The notes: a model not told the origin generated them from the letters alone. A DNA stretch of 64,000 nucleotides from Acanthosepion esculentum (GCA_964036315.1 OZ038509.1:24055652-24119651); one strand, 5' to 3'; counted from the stretch's first letter, positions 20,697 through 31,726 are shown. Numbers and translations are program-made.

Positions 20697-21026
20697 GACA
20701 GAGAGAAAATGACAATGTTAGCAAATCTCTAGAATGTATGCCTTACGAGGAATAAACAATATCAGCTCGTTCCTATTTTCAAGACGAGGGGTTCGAGCGT
20801 CGGTGTTAGCTTCCTATTTATAATGTAGATTCTCTTGGTGAGTCTTCTAAATATATTTCTAAAGCCAAACATTTAGATAACTCATAACAGTTAAAGACAC
20901 TGTTTTCTAAACCAACTAATATTATATTTCTAAATATTGTTGTTAACCAATTTTGAATTTAAATGACCGATCAACTTAAAAAAAAGACCAAAAAACAACA
21001 TTTTTCTTCTTTTATTTCAATTCCAG

Positions 21027-21086
21027 TACCACGGATGTTGAATCTCTTCCCAGTGATTGGTCGTTTGGACAAAATGAAGGAGACTA
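21027..21086 (+). other. Candidate cassette (poison) exon of the membrane-protein gene
   Basis: A pyrimidine tract and TTCCAG precede it and GTAAGTAT follows, a full consensus donor. It is 60 bp long, so phase 2 in and phase 2 out, and in the gene's frame it is open (STTDVESLPSDWSFGQNEGD). Its last two bases TA would join the A of the exon at 28672 to make TAA. Inclusion would therefore truncate the protein soon after the membrane segment, unless an unseen exon beginning with T or C lies between. It may also be chance. Confidence 0.4.
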
Positions 21087-21127
21087 GTAAGTATAAATCA
21101 ACCAATCAAATACACATTCAAGGAGTT

Positions 21128-21130
<3 letters not shown>

Positions 21131-21212
<82 letters not shown>
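21131..21212. repeat. (TA)n microsatellite
   Basis: About 40 TA units, 45 bases after the candidate exon. Confidence 0.9.
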
Positions 21213-21216
<4 letters not shown>

Positions 21217-21280
21217 AATTCCCAGATCAATTCTGTGGACAAGACAGATTGGTATAAAATGACAATTGGAAAAATCTTAG

Positions 21281-21325
21281 ATTTTGCCGACGCGTTTCGT
21301 CTTCCGACTTTTTCAAGGCAAAAAT
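21281..21325 (-). ncRNA. Degenerate hammerhead-like motif with strong stem I
   Basis: Minus strand: TTTTTGCC, TTGAAAAAGTC, GGAA loop, GACGAAACGCGTC, GGCAAAAT. Stem I (TTTTGCC/GGCAAAA), stem II (GTC/GAC) and the GUC triplet form, but the CUGAnGA strand is altered to UUGAAAAA. Same type as 1732. Confidence 0.45.
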
Positions 21326-21673
21326 GAAATCGAAATGTCTCTGTTGTTATAGTTACATTAAAAAGTTTTTTAAAATCCAGAAAAAAGCCTTGGACAGAAA
21401 CGTCTATCTTTTTAAATTTGGATGTTTAATGTGAACAGAGAGCTGATTGGAGGAAGAGTTTAGGTGAAAATCTTATCCGTTAGTCGGAGATACTATAAAT
21501 GTTTCAGAGCCTTGGCAACCAGTGATTTCGCATGAACAAAATTTACAAATATGTCTTTCTTACACATTTTACTATAAATATTTTCTATGAATATTAAGAA
21601 ATGCGTGTCTGCATAATATTTAGTTATGTATGCAGTTTTTTTAAACTGTTAATTTGTATTTGTTTCAGTAATC

Positions 21674-21676
<3 letters not shown>

Positions 21677-21739
<63 letters not shown>
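21677..21739. repeat. (TA)n microsatellite
   Basis: About 31 TA units. Confidence 0.9.
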
Positions 21740-21741
<2 letters not shown>

Positions 21742-21820
21742 AGTTTGTAAAAAAATGTAGCAACATGATTCCGCTACAAGACAATTGGCAAATGTTTTCA
21801 AAAAATTTTGACTAAAAGTT

Positions 21821-21865
21821 TTGACCCTGAAGATCAACAATGATGTTCGAAAGTACTAGGTTATC
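21821..21865 (+). ncRNA. Near-complete type-I hammerhead ribozyme motif
   Basis: Stem I TTGACC, CTGAAGA (21827-21833), stem II AACA/TGTT with loop ATGA and unpaired UC/C beside the core, GAAA (21849-21852), stem III AG-TA-CT... triplet CTA, stem I GGTTAT. All core letters are intact and CUA is a permitted NUH. The missing first stem-II pair may weaken it. Downstream come a decayed LLPKYT-type coding fragment and a CA/TA tract. Confidence 0.6.
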
Positions 21866-21914
21866 GTACGGACAATATTTATTTCGATATCATTTTCAAA
21901 TAAAAAGTCTCATT

Positions 21915-22114
<200 letters not shown>

Positions 22115-22194
22115 TAACGAAAATCTTGGTAATCCGTATGGATAATCCCAAGGAGGATGAAATCCTGAGAGTTCAATGTTAAGTCAGAGAGAAT

Positions 22195-22595
22195 AATTTA
22201 ATAATTTAAAGATAAACAGACCACTTTAAAGCTCCATTAGTTATAATTTATTTCACCAGAGACTTTTATTTTTTTCTGGATCTTCAGACTTCACTTTCAA
22301 AGGTGAGAAGAAAAATTAATTTAAAACTTACACTTTTGAAGGGCAGTATTAAGCTTATATAAGGTGACATAGAGGGTGGTGAGGAATAGTGTGAGAGACA
22401 TGGTCGAGTTTGGAGAGGGAAGGGAGAGTTTATATATATACTAAATTTTTTTTCAAAATCTTGTCTGATGATTGTTTTGAACGATATTGAGCGTATTGAA
22501 TACAGTAATGAACTACGGAAAATTCTAAGAAAATATGCGAATTTGCATTTCAGTGAACATCAAATTATATAAGTAGATGACGTGAGTGCGGTCCC
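22195..22595 (-). mobile_element. Hammerhead-linked repeat unit, third copy
   Basis: Related to 17540 and 18460. Core at 22251-22288 (CTGAAGA, stem CCAGA/TCTGG, TGAAA). Bases 22330-22594 recur almost identically at 23600-23862. Confidence 0.6.
22251..22288 (-). ncRNA. Hammerhead-like motif
   Basis: CUGAAGA and GAAA present; stem II CCAGA/UCUGG is good but separated from the core by U on each side. Confidence 0.35.
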
Positions 22596-22879
22596 CTTAA
22601 TCCTCTTACCCATGACCTCAGTCTCTGATATTGCTTTGTGACCCTTGCTGACCGGAAATGTCTTTAATTCCTCTGTCTCCCGACATTCCTTCCCTCGGCA
22701 CTAAAGAACTATGCCTCACTCAGATCTAGAATGAAAATTAGGATTTAAATTCTTAAATATCTTTAATAACCATGAACATTATACTCACGTCTTAATCCAG
22801 GTATTTACTTGACAACTGAGTCAGGCTGTGACACAAAGTCGGTTTTTAACGTGGGGACCCGAGTGTTTTCACCCGGGCC

Positions 22880-22990
22880 GCTGGTCTTGGCTGGTCATAG
22901 CTGGTCTAAGGTAGTCATAGCTGGTCTTAGCTTGTCCAAGCTAGTCTTGGCTTGTCATAGCTGGTCCAGGCCGGTCCAAGCTAGTCGTAG
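22880..22990 (+). repeat. 10-bp minisatellite
   Basis: Ten or eleven units of the type CTGGTCATAG / CTGGTCTAAG / CTAGTCTTGG. A consensus-like donor CAGGTAAGTAT follows at 23029, within a CAG-rich segment related to 29850-29890. Confidence 0.75.
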
Positions 22991-23219
22991 CCATGATACC
23001 ACCAGCGCAGGGACGAATCCCTACACCAGGTAAGTATCGAGTGAAGCTCTCAGCCAGAAGGCCGACCAAGCGAGCGATCTGAGAACAGATACTACACTTT
23101 GATCCAGGCTACCAGGCCGAGCAGCTCCCACTCACGTCTTAATCCAATCGGGTTATAAAGCTTGAGGTTTTTCTTATTTGATTTTTATTTTAACTGTGAT
23201 AAAAAAAAAGTGCTCAGGT

Positions 23220-23297
23220 AACATATTTTCATGAGCCGTATATTAAAGGTCAAATAACCGCACATGGGTCACGAGCCGCGGTTTGTCCACCCCTGTT
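23220..23297 (-). mobile_element. hAT terminal fragment
   Basis: Minus strand begins CAGGGGTGGACAAACCGCGG and continues with CGTGACCCATGTGCGG...CCTTTAATA, the same end as at 44770-44866. Only one end is present. Confidence 0.55.
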
Positions 23298-23599
23298 ATA
23301 AGCCGAATTTTTTTTTTAATTTTCTCCTCACCCGCAAGAAATAAACGCAAGGAATATAATTCGAAATATAATTATATTGGGCTTTCAAACATTTTCTAAT
23401 TTGTCAACTCTGATGATAATTTTTATCACAATGCAATAAAAACGATCGTTTTGAATGAAGTTAATTAAAGCTAAATGCCCCTAATGCTACCAAATACAAA
23501 TAATAAACGATTTCAATTGTTTTTCTTTGTAGTAACTTGAAGTTACCAAGAGCCTGGATTGAAACAATGAAAAGGTAAATTTCAAGATTAACTTGCTTT

Positions 23600-23862
23600 T
23601 GAAGGGCAGTATTAAGCTTATATAAGGTGACATAGAGGGTGGTGAGGAATAGTGTGAGAGACATGGTCGAGTTTGGAGAGGGAAGGGAGAGTTTATATAT
23701 ATACCAAATGTTTTCAAAATCTTGTCTGATGATTGTTTTGAACGATATTGAGCGTATTGAATACAGTAATGAACTACGGAAAATTCTAAGAAAAATATGC
23801 GAATTTGCATTTCAGTGAACATCAAATTATATAAGTAGATGACGTGAGTGCGGTCCCCTTTA
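23600..23862. repeat. Direct duplicate of 22330-22594
   Basis: About 260 bp nearly identical, from GAAGGGCAGTATTAAGCTTA to GAGTGCGGTCCCCTT, 1.27 kb from the first copy. Confidence 0.8.
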
Positions 23863-23869
23863 CATTAAC

Positions 23870-24130
23870 CAGAAATGTAAAGCACCAGACCGTATATGGC
23901 AGCAGTATTCCATGCAAGGATAAATGGTTGATTTATAGATTTGAAGGATGGACTCCGGCGAGAAGAACCTTCTGGCACGACACTGAGAACCAACTTTCCT
24001 TGTGGTAGATGAAGCTATAGATTCAATGTAGTTGTTTCACTTCAGGTCAGTAGTCAGCGTGAGACCAAGCAGGCGCAGGGAGGCGCTCTTGTGGGGTTGG
24101 GTATCAGCCATACTGATGGGAGGTAATGTT
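23870..24130 (-). pseudogene. LINE family A reverse transcriptase, post-palm fragment
   Basis: Minus frame: LPPISMADTQPHKSASLRLLGL..., NNYIESIASSTTRKVGSQCRARRFFSPESILQIYKSTI..CMEYCCHI. Same segment as 48686-49090. One stop (TGA) interrupts. Confidence 0.6.
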
Positions 24131-24149
24131 TTCATTGACATACCCGTCT

Positions 24150-24930
24150 TCCTCGCTAGTTGAAAGTCTGAACGAATTTTTGAACTGAGTTAGTCTTTCT
24201 TGTCAACTCGCGAAATGAATGTCGCCTTGAACGGCCATTCTTCTAGATCTTTTTGCATTAATGCCGGTGTCTCCCAGGGCTCTGTACCTGGGCCTACATT
24301 TTTCTTAATTTTCTTCAACGACCTTCTTGATGTCATCTGTTTTGAACTCGGTATCTGCTGATGACTCGGTATCTGCTGATAACTCTGATCAGTTCGATCA
24401 AGTCAAATTGGCAGCTGGTCACAAAAAAACGACCTATAATTTGTTGTTAACTGGGGCAAGGAATGGTTTGTTAATTTGAACACTCCCAAACTGAAACACA
24501 CTATCAAACATTTGAGAGACTACTTTCTGCTTTCCATTAGTTGAAAGGTTATGGTATATCTGGATGAATGTTTGAACTGATTTTGTTTTAAAGGGCCACT
24601 CTCTAAGATTCTTTTGCACTAATGCAGGTGTTCCCCAGATCTCTATCCTTGAATCTACGTTGCTAATAATTTTCATAAATGACCCTTCTGATGTCACCTT
24701 TTCTCAACTCGGTATCTACGCTGAAGACACAACTATTTACTCGTGTCTTAATAATAAGGCTGAGCGGTTCGATAAGGTCAAACTGGCAGCTGATCTACAC
24801 AATGACCTATGATCTGTTGTTTATTGGGGCAAGGAATGGCTTGTTAATTTTAACACTCCCAAAAGGAAATACACTTTCTATCAATCATTCGTGAGACTCC
24901 TTTCTGCCTTTCATCAGCATGGCTGATTCT
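24150..24930 (+). pseudogene. Two tandem LINE reverse-transcriptase palm fragments
   Basis: First copy (24180-24520) reads HSSRSFCINAGVSQGSVPGP...FNDLLDVI then YADDSV...VVNWGKEWFVNLNTPK. The second (24540-24930) repeats the segment with GVPQISIL.., FINDPSDVTFSQLGIYAEDTTIYS and WGKEWLVNFNTPK. GVSQGSVPGP and YADD are RT motifs; the second copy has YAED. Frameshifts throughout. Confidence 0.65.
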
Positions 24931-24934
24931 AACC

Positions 24935-25260
24935 TTCAGGGGGGTAAACCTGTTGGGCTTTCTCGGGTTAACATTTTCTGTTGACATGAAGTGGAAAGAT
25001 TTTATACTAAGATCAAATTTGACTGGAAAGCAAGAAGCCAGAAGAGAGTTCCACAAGTCAGAAGTGCGAGAGAAGAAACTGTTCGCATAAAACCTACGGT
25101 TACATTTAGCAGATTCAACTGCAAAATAACGATCCAGTGTGAAAAAAAGTCAGCCATAAATAGAGAAACTCAAGTCAATCACCAGTCAGAAGGGCGCAGG
25201 GATCAAAGTGGACAGAGGACTGACAGTCAGGTCCGTCACTGACTCAACCCGACACTAAGA
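24935..25260 (-). pseudogene. LINE family A C-terminus
   Basis: Minus frame: NRRFYANSFFSRTSDLWNSLLASCFPVKFDL, matching NSFFSRTSRLWNSLP.SCFP elsewhere. Opposite orientation to the adjacent palm fragments. Confidence 0.6.
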
Positions 25261-25264
25261 GCAG

Positions 25265-26060
25265 AAAGTGGAGAAGGAAAGGAAAACAACAACAACAAAT
25301 TTACAACTGACTCCAAAACAATTCAACCCGATAAGTACATTTTCCTCTTATCTTTTATTTCCCATTCACACTCTCTTTTTCAACTTAAATTGATCGCCGC
25401 TTTTTCCTTTCCACCTACCGGATACAACAAAAACAAAAGAAACAGACATTACTCTACTACTCCGTTGAAAGACAGCGAACAAATAGACATTTTTTGTTCA
25501 AATCACATTTGTTTAAACGAACTAAAAAGCATTAATCTTTTTTACTCTATTCTAACAAGATATAAAAATATACAAATTTGTTTATTCTGCATGAATGTCA
25601 TTAAATATACAATATTCTATTTTTCTGCAAACATTCCTTATCGTGTTGTCTTTTCTTGAAATTTGCGTTGTATTTTGTGGACAGGGTATCCCGCATTAAA
25701 TTCTCCTTTTAATCCGGGTATGCTGTACCCCACACTATAAAATTCACATCAACGAGTACCATTGAAAAATTTGAGAATTGACCTTTTTTACTGTATATAC
25801 ATTTATAACACTTTGTTATAACACATTATTCCAAGAAACAAGCGCTTTATTCCAGTTTGACTTTCACAAGATAAAGCTAAAATGTGTCTATTTACATAAA
25901 ATATGAATATGGCTCATAAGAATTCTTCTAAGAATAATTATTCTTAGTAAATAAGCCAACAGTCAAATAACTCTGAATACGCCGGTCCTCGCACAAGCAT
26001 CAAAATTAAGCAACGTCAAGACCATTCTCTACTTTGATTATTTTTTTAGTCGGTAGCACC
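25265..26060. other. Nothing recognised
   Basis: AT-rich; one uninformative 89-codon frame at 25390. Confidence 0.4.
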
Positions 26061-26069
26061 CCATGTAAG

Positions 26070-27495
26070 GCAGTAAAGCCACTAAGACACAAGGGGTTAC
26101 TGGGTGTGGAAGAATTAGGAACAGAAACATTAATAATGAACGGGAAGAGGAAATAGTAATCAGAATGACAGTAGATAGCGATTGAAATTGCATTTAAATA
26201 TTTGAAGATTAAAGTTGGCTGGAAAGCATGAGGCCGGAAGGGAGTTCCACAAGCAAGGCAGTAAAGCCACTAAGACACAAGGGGTTACTGGGTGTGGAAG
26301 AATTAGGAACAGAAACATTAATAATGAGTGGGAAGAGGAAAGATTAATCAGGAGGACAGTAGGTAGCGATTGACATTGCATTTAAGTATTTGAAGATTAA
26401 AGTTGGCTGAAAAGCATGGAGCCGGAAGGGAGTTCCACAAGCAAGGCAGTAAAGCCACTAAGACGCAAGGGGTTACTGGGTGGGGAAGAATTAGGAACAG
26501 AAACATTAATAATGAACGGGAAGAGGAAATAGTAATCAGAATGACAGTAGATAGCGATTGAAATTGCATTTAAATATTTGAAGATTAAAGTTGGCTGGAA
26601 AGCATGAGGCCGGAAGGGAGTTCCACAAGCAAGGCAGTAAAGCCACTAAGACACAAGGGGTTACTGGGTGTGGAAGAATTAGGAACAGAAACATTAATAA
26701 TGAGCGGGAAGAGGAAAGATTAATCAGGAGGACAGTAGGTAGCGATTGAAATTGCATTTAAGTATTTGAAGATTAAAGTTGGTTGGAAAGCATGGAGCCG
26801 GAAGGGAGTTCCACAAGCAAGGCAGTAAAGCCACTAAGACGCAAGGGGTTACTGGGTGTGGAAGAATAAGGAACAGAAACATTAATAATGAGCGGGAAGA
26901 GGAAAGAGTAATCAGGAGGACAGTAGATAGCGATTGAAATTGCATTTAAATATTTGAAGATTAAAGTTGGCTGGAAAGCATGGAGCCGGAAGGGAGTTCC
27001 ACAAGCAAGGCAGTAAAGCCACTAAGACGCAAGGGGTTACTGGGTGGGGAAGAATTAGGAACAGAAACATTAATAATGAGCGGGAAGAGGAAAGAGTAAT
27101 CAGGAGGACAGTAGATAGCGATTGAAATTGCATTTAAATATTTGAAGATTAAAGTTGGCTGAAAAGCATGGAGCCGGAAGGGAGTTCCACAAGCAAGGCA
27201 GTAAAGCCACTAAGACGCAAGGGGTTACTAGGTGGGGAAGAATTAGGAACAGAAACATTAATAATGAGCGGGAAGAGGAAAGAGTAATCAGGAGGACAGT
27301 AGATAGCGATTGAAATTGCATTTAAATATTTGAAGATTAAAGTTGGCTGAAAAGCATGGAGCCGGAAGGGAGTTCCACAAGCAAGGCAGTAAAGCCACTA
27401 AGACGCAAGGGGTTACTGGGTGGGGAAGAATTAGGAACAGAAACATTAATAATGAACGGGAAGAGGAAAGAGTAATCAGAATGACAGTGGATAGC
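26070..27495 (-). repeat. 188-bp satellite made from a LINE 3' end
   Basis: About seven and a half tandem 188-bp units. Each encodes on the minus strand LWNSLPAPCFSANFNLQIFK then CNFNRYLLSS and stop, followed by the LINE 3' tail (CTTAGTGGCTTTACTGCCTT). Because 188 is not a multiple of 3 each unit reopens in another frame, giving a ladder of identical 73-codon frames. Derived from the family A LINE fragment that follows it. Confidence 0.85.
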
Positions 27496-27690
27496 GATTT
27501 ATAGAAAAGACACAGAGAGGCAACCTTACGGCGGTGGGAAAGTGACTGAAGCCGAGCTGCTAGATCAGGACCAATAATATTGCTGATTCCTCTTTGGATT
27601 TTATCAAGGAGCTCAATGGAAATTGTTTGAAAGCATTTGGTACTGTAAGCAATCTTCTGCAACCCGAAATGTCTTACATAATCCATAAAG
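27288..27690 (-). pseudogene. LINE family A C-terminal fragment, source of the array
   Basis: Minus frame of 132 codons: ELLDKIQRGISNIIGPDLAA then RLQSLSHRRKVASLCLFYKS, followed by a jump into the 188-bp unit. The region between LCLFYK and LWNSLP is deleted. Confidence 0.7.
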
Positions 27691-27699
27691 GGTTGATAA

Positions 27700-28560
27700 G
27701 CCGTAAAAAACTCAAATCCATCAATCTTAGTAATAATTCTTCTACTTCCTTCCTTTTTTCACTAAAAACTGACAGCGTCTCTGATATACGATTTTCTTCC
27801 TTCTTTGCTTCTATTCAAAACGGAACGGTCCATTATTTATCTGAGGTAATAGCAGGATGTAAATGTATTATTTTTTTAATTTAATTTAATAAATATTTTA
27901 TTTTATTATTATTTTATTTAATTAATGAAATATTATGTCATTTTGTTTAAAAACAAAATTCCAACAATATATTTCTCAAAATAAGCGTTCTTTCTTTTTT
28001 TCTTACTTCGTATTATTATCTTTTTCCCGCTAAAACTAAACAATTTCTCTAATACATATTTTTCGTCCGTCTTATCCCGCAATCAAAACGGAATGGGCCA
28101 TTATTTATCTGTGGTAATAGCAAGGCATGGCGGTGATGTGAAGGGAGAAGCCCGCAGAATTATAAATTATACCTTACCTTTCTTTTGTTTGTTTAACGGC
28201 ATATCAACTCCTTATGGGTCATTTAATGCCGAAATTTTATTCTTTTTGCATTGGTAATCTTTTCTTTTTTCTCTCCAAAAATGTATTGCGGTTGAATTGA
28301 TTTTTAATTTAATTATGCTAATTTTTTCCAATGCATTTTTATACTTTTATAGTGTTTTAACCTCAGATTAGTGGTTCAATATTTGCCCATTGCTAGGATT
28401 CTAACCGGGGCTACTATCTTGTGTCAGGGTGGACCTGGGAACAACCGCAATTAAGATGTGGTTCCACACCCTCAAAACCTCCAATCTCCCGATCAAAGGC
28501 TTTGCTGTCGGATGTAGTTCATCGGCATACCCAGTTCATCTCAGAGCTTAAATATTGATA
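27700..28560. other. No gene; diverged short duplication
   Basis: 27720-27860 and 28000-28130 share TTCTTCC..., CAAAACGGAA-GG-CCATTATTTATCTG and GGTAATAGCA. Confidence 0.4.
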
Positions 28561-28671
28561 AATGTTGAAAAGTACCCTGGTCGAAACGTAAGACAAAAGT
28601 GACAAAGACAAGCCTATGTCGACCATTTATGATTTTGTGACATCTTTTTGTGACATCTTTTTTACTTGCAG

Positions 28672-29193
28672 ATGCCCAGACGAACAGTTTGACTCCCGCT
28701 TGCAGCAACTGCAGAAGGAGGCGCTGGAAAATTCTTTTGAGTCGGACTTCTCTCACCATCACGATCTACGGCAAAAGGAGCCTTATCTCCTGGGAGCAGG
28801 TATGGCCACCAATGGTCAATGGTCTGAAACGTTGTCCATTCAGCAATCAGCCGAGCAGGCGTCACATGGGCAACTCACGGGGATACTGGCGGCCGGAGAA
28901 CGAACAATGTCTGGAGGGAAACTGATTGAGGGAGGTGGCATGTGTAGGATGGAGTCTTCGACAAAAGTATTCGAGAGAACATCAAACATTGATTGCTGTC
29001 TTGCTAGTGGCAGCGGAGGCGGAGGCGGCAGCGGAGGCGGCATTGGAGGCATCGGCGGAAGCAGCGGAGTCAGTGGAGGCGGCGGCTTTGTTAGCGGAAG
29101 CAGCGGCTTTGTTAGCGGAAGCAGTGGTTTTGTTAGCGGAGGCGGCGGTGTTGGTGGTGATAATTTGATGGCCGTTCGCCGTGTTAAACTTGA
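28672..29193 (+). CDS. Uncharacterised membrane protein, exon 2 of 3
   Basis: Preceded by TTTTTTACTTGCAG and followed by GTGAGTAT. Phase 2 at both ends, 522 bp. It adds a cytoplasmic region: CPDEQFDSRLQQLQKEALEN (coiled-coil-like), then SFESDFSHHHDLRQKEPYLL, a Ser/Gln/Gly region, and from about residue 105 of the exon a low-complexity stretch of Gly/Ser with three FVSG repeats (GSSGFVSG), ending MAVRRVKLE. GC-rich compared with its surroundings, with codon-like third-position bias. The Gly/Ser tract is encoded by GGC/AGC-type triplets that may vary in length. No catalytic motif seen. Confidence 0.75.
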
Positions 29194-29254
29194 GTGAGTA
29201 TGTCAACATTTTCAGCGGTGTTTTCTTTTTCCGTTTATTTACTATCAATAGAGT

Positions 29255-29370
29255 TTGAGCTCATCTTAAAGCTTTAATTTTCTCTCACACTCAGCAACTC
29301 CTTGCGCCTTAGTGGCTTTATTGCCTTGCTTGGGGTGAAACGATTAAAAAAATATCTTTCAAATAAAAAA
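29255..29370 (+). mobile_element. LINE family A 3' tail
   Basis: CTCCTTGCGCCTTAGTGGCT followed by TTATTGCCTTGCTTGGGGTG, the conserved 3' end also seen at 31460-31510, 52205-52262 and inside the 188-bp units. Confidence 0.65.
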
Positions 29371-29760
29371 AAACATAAACATTTTCCGATATTAGCATTC
29401 ACAAACCATCCCTTATTGCAAAATGTTCAGAAATATTGAAATTGTCCGTTGTATACAACTGCTTTCTCAGAACAATGGTTAATAGTGGCTTTGAGCGAAT
29501 GAACCCTGTAGGTCTTTGTGAGGACCATCCTTCTTTGAACTTTGTGGACAGACGTTACAGAATCACAAATAAAGAACTGTACCAAATAACAGAAACCACA
29601 TCACTTGAGGACCACCAACAGTAGCAACAACTAAAATCGATAGCACATGTAACTTAAGGGGAAAATAATGACATAATCAAGATTTTGACATTCCACACTA
29701 CTTTAAACAAAAGGTTAGGAAGGAAACTCCCCTTAATATTCGAAAGAATGATAACACCTA
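29371..29760. other. Nothing recognised
   Basis: A 61-codon frame at 29436 has no features. Confidence 0.35.
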
Positions 29761-29764
29761 CTGA

Positions 29765-30032
29765 AGTTGAGAAATCTATTTTCTTGAAAAATTGTTTTAA
29801 GAGAAAGATTTTATAAACCGTCGGTAGTATTGTGGAGATAAAAAGAAACAGATACTACGCTTTGATCCAAGCCGGATGGCCAAGCAGTGAATGGTAAATT
29901 TAATGGTAATATGAGCCGTTTCCCTATAAGGAAATGTTTGGCATTTATTGACCGAGCAGTCAGTACTGCTTCCGATTGAAATTTATAAAATCTTTCTCTT
30001 AACACAACTTTTCAGAAAAATAGATTTCTGAA
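29765..30032. mobile_element. Small foldback element
   Basis: Arms 29769-29816 and 29981-30030 are inverted copies (AGAAATCTATTTT-CTTGAAAA, TTAAGAGAAAGATTTTATAAA). The interior includes AACAGATACTACGCTTTGAT, also found near 23085. Confidence 0.55.
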
Positions 30033-30346
30033 GTCCAATAGCTGTTATCAATAAAATACAGTTCCCTGTGTCATGCTAGACAATTGTGCTCTCCAGAATC
30101 TATCTTACATATTTAATAAACCTACCATTCATCCTTGCTTTGATTATTGCTACCACATTTGGTCTAACACTCTTGCTCTATATTTAGAAACTCATGATAA
30201 AATACAAAGAATATGCAATATCGTTGGTCTTGACCTGGCATCTCGGCTTCAATCCCTTTCCCATTGTCGTAACATAGCTTACCTATGTGTTTTCTATAAA
30301 TACATTCATAGTAATTGTTTTGATGATATTTATGGTAAGGACCGAG

Positions 30347-30839
30347 TGGGTTTGAGTGTTGTTGAATTAGAAACACGTGCTGTTTATTTCTGCTAGAAGG
30401 TCCAACCACAAGAAAATGGCGGACTCAAGTTAAGTCCAACCGAAGATGTAAAAAAAACCAACAAGACAGATATATATATATATATGCCAACAAATATATG
30501 TATTAAACAAGATTTACAAGTGCCAAAGACATCAACATTTGTGTTTGTGTGTGAACGTAAAGAGTTTGTATTTTGGTTGTAAGTTCGCACGTACGTGTAT
30601 TTGTATTTAATGGCGTTTTACCATAAGTGGACGAAAACGCAGATCTCTGCGGGAGATCACATTTTGTAAATGGCTCCGCTGAAATTCAAAGTGAAAAGAG
30701 AATTCACCTCACCTCCACGCGAGATAGGATGCGGCACGAGGCCTGAAGGAAAGAGAACGAGGCAAGAAGTTGCCCAGTATTTATAGTATTGGGAGAGCGA
30801 CCCCTAGTGAAAAATTAGGGAATTAAGGAGGAGCTAACA
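30347..30839 (-). mobile_element. Solo LTR inside LINE
   Basis: Minus strand begins TGTTAGCTCCTCCTTAATTC and ends CACTCAAACCCA (TG...CA), with a TATAAATA box about 60 bases in. Flanks CCGAG and CCGAC are a near-match target duplication. A related LTR lies in plus orientation at 31727. Confidence 0.65.
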
Positions 30840-30940
30840 CCGACAGACTTTATGAATTTAAGCACAATACTAGATCGGTGGCTAGGTTTCATCATTTTAC
30901 AGTTGAAATGGCTAGATGTAACCGTAAGTTCTATGCTACC

Positions 30941-31273
30941 TGTTATGTTCCAGGGTCCTTGTACCACGGTGATGGTTCAAGGTAGAACCGATGAAGAATA
31001 ACTCGAACACAGGTATGGAATAACACAGATATATATTACAAATAGAATATATGGACAAAAGAGTAGAAGTGTTAGTAGTAATAATCCGGTTAGGTTAGAG
31101 AAAATTATGTTGTCTCGAAGTATCACTATTCCAATGTCTTACAGTAATCGTCTAGCCGACTGCCCGACTCTGTCTAAACTCTCTCACTGACTGTCTCTCT
31201 CGCTTCCTCTTGAGGCGCAGTATTTATGGGGTACGGACTAGTCCATTACTATTATGGGTAGGTTCCCATAACA
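30941..31273 (-). mobile_element. Second solo LTR inside the same LINE
   Basis: 333 bp, minus strand begins TGTTATGGGAACCTACCC and ends CCAGGAACATAACA-type CA, with a CATAAATAC box. Flanks CTACC and CTAAC match at four of five. Different sequence family from the first LTR. Confidence 0.6.
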
Positions 31274-31726
31274 CTAACAGTTTCTTCTCTCGCACTTCTC
31301 GCTTGTGGAACTCTCTTCCGGATTCTTTTTTCCCAGCCAAGTTTGATATTCAAAAATTTAATGTCGATGTCAATCGTTATCTTCTGTCTTCTTAATTTTT
31401 GTTCTTTTATTTTTCTCACCCCTTAATAGTATTTTCTTCTCTTATTCTCTAACCCTCAGTAACCTCCTTGTATCTTATTGGCTTTATTGCCTTGCTTAGG
31501 GTGAAATAATTTTTTAAAATCTCATGGGATTTTAAAATAAGTTTTTAAACGTATTTCTGTAGTTCAAATATCTTTTCGTGGATTTTTAAATTTGCTTTTA
31601 ATTGAGATCATCATAAAATTTGTTGCTAGAAAAAAATGAAAGTTATCTGAAATACTAATAATATTTAAAGGTATTATCGTATTTAAAGTTTTCGTTCCTA
31701 CAACTTTCAAATTAGGGGGGTATTGT

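Larger units (their letters stand above)
30073..31510 (+). pseudogene. LINE family A C-terminus split by two LTR insertions
   Basis: Part 1 (30073-30341): IHPCFDYCYHIWSNTLALYL, KIQRICNIVGLDLASRLQSL, AYLCVFYKYIHSNCFDD. Part 2 (30845-30935): RLYEFKHNTRSVARFHHFTV...RCNRKFYA. Part 3 (31274-31395): NSFFSRTSRLWNSLPDSFFP then FDIQKFNVDVNRYLLSS and stop, followed by the 3' tail to 31510. Joined across the inserts the parts are co-linear with 59908-59480. The LINE was therefore inserted first. Confidence 0.75.

Noticed and set aside
23029..23040. CAGGTAAGTAT as a splice donor of an extra exon
   Set aside because: It lies in a repeat-like segment after a 10-bp minisatellite and no acceptor with a compatible open frame was seen.
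26160..27321. Six 73-codon minus frames as a gene cluster
   Set aside because: They are one 188-bp LINE-derived unit repeated; MQFQSL starts and HPVTPCVLVALL are antisense/tail shadows.
28926..29168. Alanine-rich 80-codon frame overlapping exon 2
   Set aside because: Out-of-frame shadow of the Gly/Ser tract; the spliced frame has matching phases at both ends.
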